A DNA stretch of 19,817 nt. Source: CAYTCZ01 sp964436315 (GTDB taxonomy: Bacteria > Actinomycetota > Thermoleophilia > Gaiellales > Gaiellaceae). The stretch is taken from assembly GCA_964436315.1 (NCBI GenBank), contig CAYTCZ010000072.1:1-19817 (forward strand), read 5' to 3'. How positions within the stretch are numbered: the stretch's first letter is position 1; every line of letters starts with the position of its first letter. The notes beneath the pieces were generated by a model. That model ran no database searches. It was not told the DNA's origin and saw only the letters and a program-made list of their open reading frames with translations. Shown here piece by piece: positions 16,125-19,817 of the stretch. The translations under genes and the position numbers were made by a program.

Positions 16125-16153
16125 TTGCCGGTCGCGAGCGGCCTGGCTAGACT
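16125..16153 (+). promoter_or_regulatory. Candidate sigma-70-type promoter of rplU-rpmA
   Basis: TTGCCG (16125-16130) and TAGACT (16148-16153) are separated by exactly 17 bases, directly after the rng stop. Each hexamer matches four of six consensus positions. Transcription would begin near 16160 and give a leader of about 85 bases before rplU. Confidence 0.45.
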
Positions 16154-16163
16154 TCGACCGGTC

Positions 16164-16228
16164 CGGCGGGTCAAAGCTCGCTGTTTCGGCGGGTGCCCAC
16201 CGTTCCGGCGGGTAGGCCCGCTTGTGTT
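16164..16228 (+). promoter_or_regulatory. rplU leader: three CGGCGGGT repeats and a hairpin
   Basis: CGGCGGGT occurs at 16164-16171, 16187-16194 and 16206-16213. The last copy forms a hairpin GCGGG-TAGG-CCCGC (16208-16221) followed by TTGTGTT. The hairpin plus T-rich tail could terminate rng transcripts or attenuate rplU. L21 leader RNAs that bind ribosomal protein are known in other bacteria; this one does not match a class I can name. Confidence 0.33.
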
Positions 16229-16245
16229 ACGTCTGGATTGAGCTC

Positions 16246-16719
16246 ATGAAATACGCAGTCATCTCACTGGCAGGGAAGCAATATCGCGTGCGCGAGGGCG
16301 AACGCCTACAGGTGAATAGGTTGACCCATGCCGAAGGAAAGACCTTCCACCCAGATCTATTGCTTGTCGGCGGCGACGGCGAGCCACTGCTGGAGGCCGA
16401 TGAGTTGAAGTCGCAACAGGTCACCGCCAAGGTCTCGCGGCACCTCCTTGGCGAGAAGGTCGTCGTCGGTAAACATCGTCGCCGAACCGGCTACAAGCGC
16501 AAGAAAGGCCACCGAAGCCGACTGACGGAAATCGAGATCACCAAGATCGGCCAGAAGCGAACACGCACAACGCGCAAGAAGGCCGAAACCGCGAAGGCAG
16601 AGGAGAGCGCCGCTGAGACGAAGAAGCCTCAGCGCCGAAGATCCTCCACGTCGAAGAGCGGAACGACCAGCAGGTCGCGGTCGCGAAAGACGGCCGAAGA
16701 GAAAGAGAAAGAGGAGTAA
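16246..16719 (+). CDS. rplU: Large ribosomal subunit protein bL21 with basic C-terminal extension
   Basis: L21 binds 23S rRNA in the 50S subunit. The core, residues 1-102, is a normal L21: MKYAVISLAGKQYRVREGE, a GEKVVVGKHRRRTGYKRKKGHR block and EIEITKIG at the end. Residues 103-157 form an extra tail rich in Lys, Arg, Ser, Thr and Glu, ending with SRSRSRKTAEEKEKEE; bacterial L21 is usually near 103 residues. ATG 16246 begins exactly at the L21 consensus; a TTG at 16222 would add an unlikely MCYVWIEL. The SD is weak (GGATTGAG region). rpmA follows after 3 bases. Confidence 0.95.
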   Translation: MKYAVISLAGKQYRVREGERLQVNRLTHAEGKTFHPDLLLVGGDGEPLLEADELKSQQVTAKVSRHLLGEKVVVGKHRRRTGYKRKKGHRSRLTEIEITKIGQKRTRTTRKKAETAKAEESAAETKKPQRRRSSTSKSGTTSRSRSRKTAEEKEKEE

Positions 16720-16722
16720 GCG

Positions 16723-16968
16723 ATGGCCCACAAGAAGGGCTTGGGATCCTCAAAGAACGGTCGCGACTCGCAGTCGAAGCGACTCGGCGTCAAGATCCAC
16801 GACGGCCAGGAGGTCCGGTCGGGGATGATCGTCGTCCGGCAGCGCGGGACGCGATTCCGACCGGGCGAGGGCACCGGTCTCGGGCGCGATCACACCATCT
16901 TCGCGACGCGCGACGGCAAGGTCGCGTTCACGCGAAGCGGATCGAGCCGCACGATCTCGGTCGTTTAG
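16723..16968 (+). CDS. rpmA: Large ribosomal subunit protein bL27
   Basis: L27 lies next to the peptidyl-transferase centre, with its N-terminus reaching the tRNA CCA ends. The 81-residue protein starts MAHKKGLGSSKNGRDSQSKRLGVK, the standard mature N-terminus, without the cleaved leader peptide found in Firmicutes. The GTRFRPGEGTGLGRDHTIFA block is conserved. An AGGAG at the end of rplU is a good SD for ATG 16723. The rplU-rpmA pair is the usual arrangement. The stop codon forms part of the 5' arm of a terminator hairpin. Confidence 0.98.
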   Translation: MAHKKGLGSSKNGRDSQSKRLGVKIHDGQEVRSGMIVVRQRGTRFRPGEGTGLGRDHTIFATRDGKVAFTRSGSSRTISVV

Positions 16969-16995
16969 CGCTTCTCGGCAAGGGCGAGAAGCGCT
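16967..16995 (+). terminator. Hairpin at the end of rpmA
   Basis: AGCGCTTCTCG (16967-16977) and CGAGAAGCGCT (16985-16995) form a perfect 11-base-pair stem with a 7-base loop. The 5' arm includes the last two bases of the rpmA stop codon. No T-tract follows, so it would be an I-shaped, U-less terminator or an RNA-stabilising stem. Confidence 0.6.
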
Positions 16996-17047
16996 GAAGG
17001 GACAGGCTGTGTTCACACGCGCCTCATCAGTCTCTTTTGTTCGAGCC

Positions 17048-17090
17048 TTTACCCAACCCGCAAGAGCGTGGCTCTTGCCGGTTGGGTAAA
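17048..17090 (+). promoter_or_regulatory. Long hairpin just before obgE
   Basis: TTTACCCAACC (17048-17058) pairs with GGTTGGGTAAA (17080-17090) and GCAAGAGC (17060-17067) with GCTCTTGC (17071-17078). That gives 19 pairs with one C-C mismatch and a 3-base loop. The SD-like AAAAGG (17088-17093) lies partly within the 3' arm, 2 bases from the GTG of obgE. The hairpin may terminate upstream transcription, or fold the obgE start region and limit its translation. Confidence 0.5.
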
Positions 17091-17095
17091 AGGTC

Positions 17096-18292
17096 GTGTT
17101 CCACGACCGGGCCCGGATTCAGGTGGCCGGTGGTCGAGGCGGTGACGGCTGCATCAGCTTCCGCCGAGAGAAGTACGTGCCCAAGGGCGGTCCGGACGGC
17201 GGCGATGGAGGCAACGGAGGCGACGTTCGTCTGCTTGCGGACGTCGATTTGCGCGACCTGAGTGCCTTTCGGTTCAAGCGGCACTTCACGGCCAGCCGCG
17301 GTCGTCACGGCGAAGGGTCAAACCGTCGAGGCGCCGAAGGTGATCCCATCGATCTCAAGGTGCCGGTCGGCACGCAGGTCTTCGACGCCGAAGGCCGGCT
17401 GTTGGCCGATCTCGCGCACGGAGGAGCCGAGCTCGTCGTTGTCCGTGGAGGCCGTGGCGGCTCCGGGAACCGTCAGTTCGTGAGTGCTACGAACCAGGCG
17501 CCGCGGGTCTGCGAGGTCGGCGAGAAAGGGGAGGAGCTCGAGATCGACCTTCGACTCAAACTCATGGTCGATGCCGCGATGCTCGGGTTTCCGAACGCTG
17601 GCAAGTCGTCCCTCCTGCGTCGGCTCTCAAACGCGAAACCGAAGGTCGCCGACTACCCGTTCACGACGTTGGAGCCCGTCCTGGGGACGGTGGAGGCGGC
17701 AGACGGAGCCCAGCTGACAGTCGCGGACGTCCCCGGCCTTCTTGAGGGTGCGAGCGAGGGTGTCGGTCTGGGTCACGAGTTCCTCGCGCACCTCGAGCGA
17801 GCAAGAGTCCTGCTTCACGTCATTGACGGGAGCGATGAGCCCGAAACGCGGTTTCGGTCAATCGACCAGGAGCTCGAAGCGTACGGCGCCGGGCTTGCGG
17901 ATCGGCCCCAGATCGTGGCGCTGAACAAGGCTGACTTGGAAGCGAATCCTGTCTTCGAGATCGGGGACGAGAGGCTGCTCGCCGTGCGCACTGTTTCTGC
18001 CGCTACCGGCGACGGCATCGAGCAGCTGAAGCACTCGCTGTTCGAGCTCATACCCGAGGCGCCGACGCGCGCCGAGGTTCCGCGGGAGGAGAAGCTCGTC
18101 GACTATCTTGTCTATCGGCCGCGGCCAACCACGCGCCGAGCCCTCCGCGTCTTGCGCACCGAGGACGGCTACCGGGTGACCGGGCGGGCTGCCGAGGACC
18201 TTTCAGGCGATGAACTCCGGGAGTTGCTCCGGGATGCCGGCGCGCGGCCCGGTGACCTCGCCGAGGTCGGAGATGAGTCCTTTGAGGTGTAA
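17096..18292 (+). CDS. obgE: GTPase ObgE/CgtA
   Basis: Obg is an essential GTPase of 50S maturation and stress signalling. The glycine-rich Obg fold occupies residues 1-155 (VAGGRGGDGCISFRREK, GGPDGGDGGNGGDV, VRGGRGGSGNRQF). G domain: G1 GFPNAGKS at 164-171, G2 DYPFTTLEP, G3 DVPGL, G4 NKAD, G5 SAATGDG. The C-terminal OCT domain is present (RVTGRAAEDLSGDELRELL, GARPGDLAEVGDESFEV). The length of 398 residues is normal for Actinomycetota. GTG 17096 (MFHDRARIQV) is the only suitable start. nadD begins directly after its TAA, so the two are coupled. Confidence 0.97.
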   Translation: MFHDRARIQVAGGRGGDGCISFRREKYVPKGGPDGGDGGNGGDVRLLADVDLRDLSAFRFKRHFTASRGRHGEGSNRRGAEGDPIDLKVPVGTQVFDAEGRLLADLAHGGAELVVVRGGRGGSGNRQFVSATNQAPRVCEVGEKGEELEIDLRLKLMVDAAMLGFPNAGKSSLLRRLSNAKPKVADYPFTTLEPVLGTVEAADGAQLTVADVPGLLEGASEGVGLGHEFLAHLERARVLLHVIDGSDEPETRFRSIDQELEAYGAGLADRPQIVALNKADLEANPVFEIGDERLLAVRTVSAATGDGIEQLKHSLFELIPEAPTRAEVPREEKLVDYLVYRPRPTTRRALRVLRTEDGYRVTGRAAEDLSGDELRELLRDAGARPGDLAEVGDESFEV

Positions 18293-18877
18293 GTGGTGGT
18301 GACCGGCCTGCTCGGCGGTGCGTTCGATCCGCCGCAGAATGGCCATATGGCGCTTGCAGAGGCGGCAATCATCCACTTCCAACTCGATCGACTCATCGTC
18401 CTCGTTACCGGGGAGGCGCCTCACAAAGAAGTTGAAACCGATGCGGAGATGCGCTACCGCCTCGCGGAGACAGCCTTCGAGCGCATGCCTCGGGTCGAGC
18501 TCTCGCGGCACGAGCTGGAGCGGCCTGGTCCGTCGTACACCGTCGATACGGCGCGCTGGGCTCGCGGGGAGTTCGGCCAGGCGATCTTCCTCGTGGGCGC
18601 CGATGAGTTCGCGGATTTCTTGAAATGGAAGGAACCTGACGAGATTCTCAGGTACGTTCGGCTCGGTGTTGCCACGCGGCCTGGTTTCTCTCGCCAACAG
18701 CTCAGTTCCGTCGTCTCGGCCCTCGAACGGCCCGAGAGGGTCGAGTTCTTCGAGATCCCCTCCGTTTCCGTCTCTTCGACCTCCGTGCGCGAGTTGGCTA
18801 AACGCGGAGAAGATATTGAAGATCTGGTGCCCATCGGTGTTGCCCGTCTAATCGAGGAGCTTGGGCTCTACCGATAA
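18293..18877 (+). CDS. nadD: Probable nicotinate-nucleotide adenylyltransferase
   Basis: NadD joins nicotinate mononucleotide and ATP to deamido-NAD in NAD synthesis. Seen: GGAFDPPQNGHMALAEA (residues 8-22), APHKEVETDAEMRYRL, SYTVDTARW, IFLVGADEFADFLKWKEPDEIL and the C-terminal SVSSTSVRELAKRGEDI. These match NadD along its whole length of 194 residues. Odd: the usual HxGH nucleotidyltransferase motif reads QNGH, with Gln15 in place of the first His (codon CAG). Three GTG codons in a row (18293, 18296, 18299) could each be the start; the first directly abuts the obgE stop. Order obgE-nadD-rsfS is conserved in many bacteria and supports the call. Confidence 0.92.
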   Translation: MVVTGLLGGAFDPPQNGHMALAEAAIIHFQLDRLIVLVTGEAPHKEVETDAEMRYRLAETAFERMPRVELSRHELERPGPSYTVDTARWARGEFGQAIFLVGADEFADFLKWKEPDEILRYVRLGVATRPGFSRQQLSSVVSALERPERVEFFEIPSVSVSSTSVRELAKRGEDIEDLVPIGVARLIEELGLYR

Positions 18878-18880
18878 CCG

Positions 18881-18909
18881 TTGACCCGATCGGCCTGGCA
18901 ACGTACTCT
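18881..18909 (+). promoter_or_regulatory. Candidate promoter of rsfS
   Basis: TTGACC (18881-18886) and TACTCT (18904-18909) are 17 bases apart, starting 3 bases after the nadD stop. Seven bases after the -10 is GTG 18917, the distance expected for a leaderless transcript. Confidence 0.5.
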
Positions 18910-18942
18910 CAAAGCAGTGACCGATCAGGAGTTTTCGGCCAG

Positions 18943-19296
18943 CTGAAGCCGCTCGAGCTCGCGCAGCGTATTGCCGAGCTTGCCCAGGGCAAGCTGGCAG
19001 AAGACGTAGTCATCCTCGACATGCGTCCCGTTGTGTCCTACACGGACTTCTTCGTGATCTGCTCTGGACGCAACCCACGGCAGACGAAAGCGATCTACGA
19101 TGAGGTTCGCTACGAGCTGAAATCGTCGGACGGTGTCAGGCCGCAATCGCACGCAGGCTCCGGTGAGGGATCCTGGATCGTTGCCGACTACCTCGACGTC
19201 GTCTTCCACGTTTTCACTCCTGAGTCGCGGGATTTCTACCGCCTCGAAGAGCTCTGGGGAGATGTCCCGCTCGTCGAGGTCGGCGTCGCCGTTTAG
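18943..19296 (+). CDS. rsfS: Ribosomal silencing factor RsfS (5' end uncertain)
   Basis: RsfS binds L14 and blocks 30S-50S joining in starvation. The body is clear: ELAQRIAELAQGKLAEDVVILDMR, YTDFFVICSGRNPRQTKAI, WIVADYLDVVFHVFTPESRDFYRLEELWGDVP. The family match starts well upstream of the first ATG in this frame (19021), and there is no ATG, GTG or TTG in the frame between the nadD stop and that ATG. I therefore give CTG 18943 as a provisional start (117 residues), with AGGAG at 18927-18931 eleven bases before. The alternative is a frameshift: GTG 18917 sits at a leaderless position after a good promoter and reads VTDQEFSAS before TGA 18944. One extra base, for example in the TTTT at 18932-18935, would join it to the RsfS frame and give 126 residues. 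Confidence 0.88.
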   Translation: MKPLELAQRIAELAQGKLAEDVVILDMRPVVSYTDFFVICSGRNPRQTKAIYDEVRYELKSSDGVRPQSHAGSGEGSWIVADYLDVVFHVFTPESRDFYRLEELWGDVPLVEVGVAV

Positions 19297-19357
19297 CGAC
19301 GCAGTCTGTCTACTAAACAGGCAACACTCCGTCCGGCTGTCGTTCTACTGTTGGCTA

Positions 19358-19801
19358 ATGCTGAGCTCCAATCAGAAGGGTGCTATCGCCCGCCCCGAGA
19401 AAGCGATCGAGCTTGCGGCGATTAAAGCCGGTGTCGCCGTGTACAGGCCTATTGCTGAAGGAGGGCGCTGTGACCTTATTTTTGAAGTCGCCGACACTCT
19501 CCTGCAGTGCAAGTGGATCGCGCGACGTGGTGACGTGGTTCCGGTGAGGTGCTACTCGTCCTTCAGGAATCGAGACGGGTTTGTGAGACGGTCGTACAGT
19601 GCTTACGAAGTAGACGTGCTGGCCGCCTACTGTCCTGACGTGGAGCGCTGCTACGTTCTTCCGTCGCGACTTTTCGCTAAGCAGCTGGAGGTCCAGCTCC
19701 GGCTGGCGCCAACCCGGAACAACCAGAAACGCGGTATTCATCTGGCCCGCCGTTTCGAGCTCGAGAAAGTAAACTGGTCCGAGTTCAGCGTGGGGCCATA
19801 G
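19358..19801 (+). CDS. PD-(D/E)XK endonuclease, group I intron-associated type
   Basis: This 147-residue protein resembles the group I intron-associated PD-(D/E)XK nucleases (Pfam PDDEXK_5 type). The N-terminus NQKGAIARPEKAIELAAIKAGV is the acidic helix; catalytic residues are probably Asp39 (in CDLIF) and the Q50-C-K52 pair (LLQCKW). Then come the conserved GDVVPVRCYSS, GFVRRSYSAYEVDVLAAYC, CYVLPSRLFA and LRLAPTRNNQKRGI. ATG 19358 was chosen because the homology begins there and TACTGT (19346-19351) is 6 bases before, fitting a leaderless start. The frame is open upstream into rsfS, which is a shadow. Two 60-base samples are 52% GC against 72% in a sample of rpmA, which hints at transfer. 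The TAG stop lies inside the tRNA gene that follows. Confidence 0.82.
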   Translation: MLSSNQKGAIARPEKAIELAAIKAGVAVYRPIAEGGRCDLIFEVADTLLQCKWIARRGDVVPVRCYSSFRNRDGFVRRSYSAYEVDVLAAYCPDVERCYVLPSRLFAKQLEVQLRLAPTRNNQKRGIHLARRFELEKVNWSEFSVGP

Positions 19802-19817
19802 CTCAGTTGGGAGAGCG
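19792..19817 (+). tRNA. tRNA-Ala, 5' part, cut by the window end
   Basis: GGGGCCA (19792-19798) would be the 5' acceptor strand, TA the positions 8-9, then GCTC-AGTTGGGA-GAGC is a perfect D arm and G the next base. This matches the 5' end of bacterial tRNA-Ala genes. The anticodon lies beyond the window, so the identity rests on the acceptor and D-arm sequence only. Confidence 0.8.

Noticed and set aside
15427..16174. Minus-strand frames over the rng tail and its 3' flank
   Set aside because: They arise from the repetitive Lys/Arg codons of the rng tail and show only low-complexity sequence.
1..19817. CRISPR array, prophage, insertion sequence or defence cluster
   Set aside because: I saw no evenly spaced direct repeats, transposase, integrase or phage structural gene; the only mobile-type gene is the terminal endonuclease.

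Overview
The window looks like a piece of a high-GC Gram-positive chromosome, most likely Actinomycetota of the Thermoleophilia type (Gaiellales/Solirubrobacterales). This placement is an inference from gene content and protein style. The signs are a complete mreBCD-mrdA-rodA rod-shape cluster followed by rng-rplU-rpmA-obgE-nadD-rsfS, many GTG starts, several starts with no Shine-Dalgarno (SD) but a TAnnnT hexamer just upstream, and U-tract-less hairpin terminators. All genes I support are on the + strand. The long minus-strand frames are shadows.

Layout: 1-180 is the leader of valS and holds a strong attenuator or terminator hairpin with a T-box-like sequence before it. 181-6330 is a tightly packed run: valS, folC, a 37-residue membrane peptide, a membrane-anchored double zinc-ribbon protein, a structured intergenic patch, a small membrane protein, ndk, a methyltransferase that has lost the middle of its domain, and maf. 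6385-12091 encodes the elongasome: MreB filament, MreC/MreD scaffold, PBP2 transpeptidase and RodA glycosyltransferase. 12266-13312 holds a DUF697-like protein with a degenerate nucleotide-binding-like half and a 67-residue unknown. 13533-16968 holds an RNase E/G with long disordered tails, then ribosomal proteins L21 (with an unusual basic tail) and L27. Two strong hairpins separate these from obgE, nadD and rsfS (17096-19296). The window ends with a PD-(D/E)XK endonuclease of the group I intron-associated type, whose stop codon lies inside a tRNA-Ala gene cut by the window edge.

Functionally this is mostly core machinery: translation (valS, L21, L27, ObgE, RsfS, tRNA), RNA decay (RNase E/G), cofactor and nucleotide metabolism (FolC, NadD, Ndk, Maf) and cell-wall elongation. 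I see no CRISPR array, phage module or defence island. The points most worth a second look are: the nuclease/tRNA overlap, the broken or non-canonical 5' end of rsfS, the internally deleted methyltransferase, a possible CTG start for mrdA, a His-to-Gln change in the NadD signature, the DUF697-like gene beside the elongasome, and the repeated basic motif in the RNase E/G tail.
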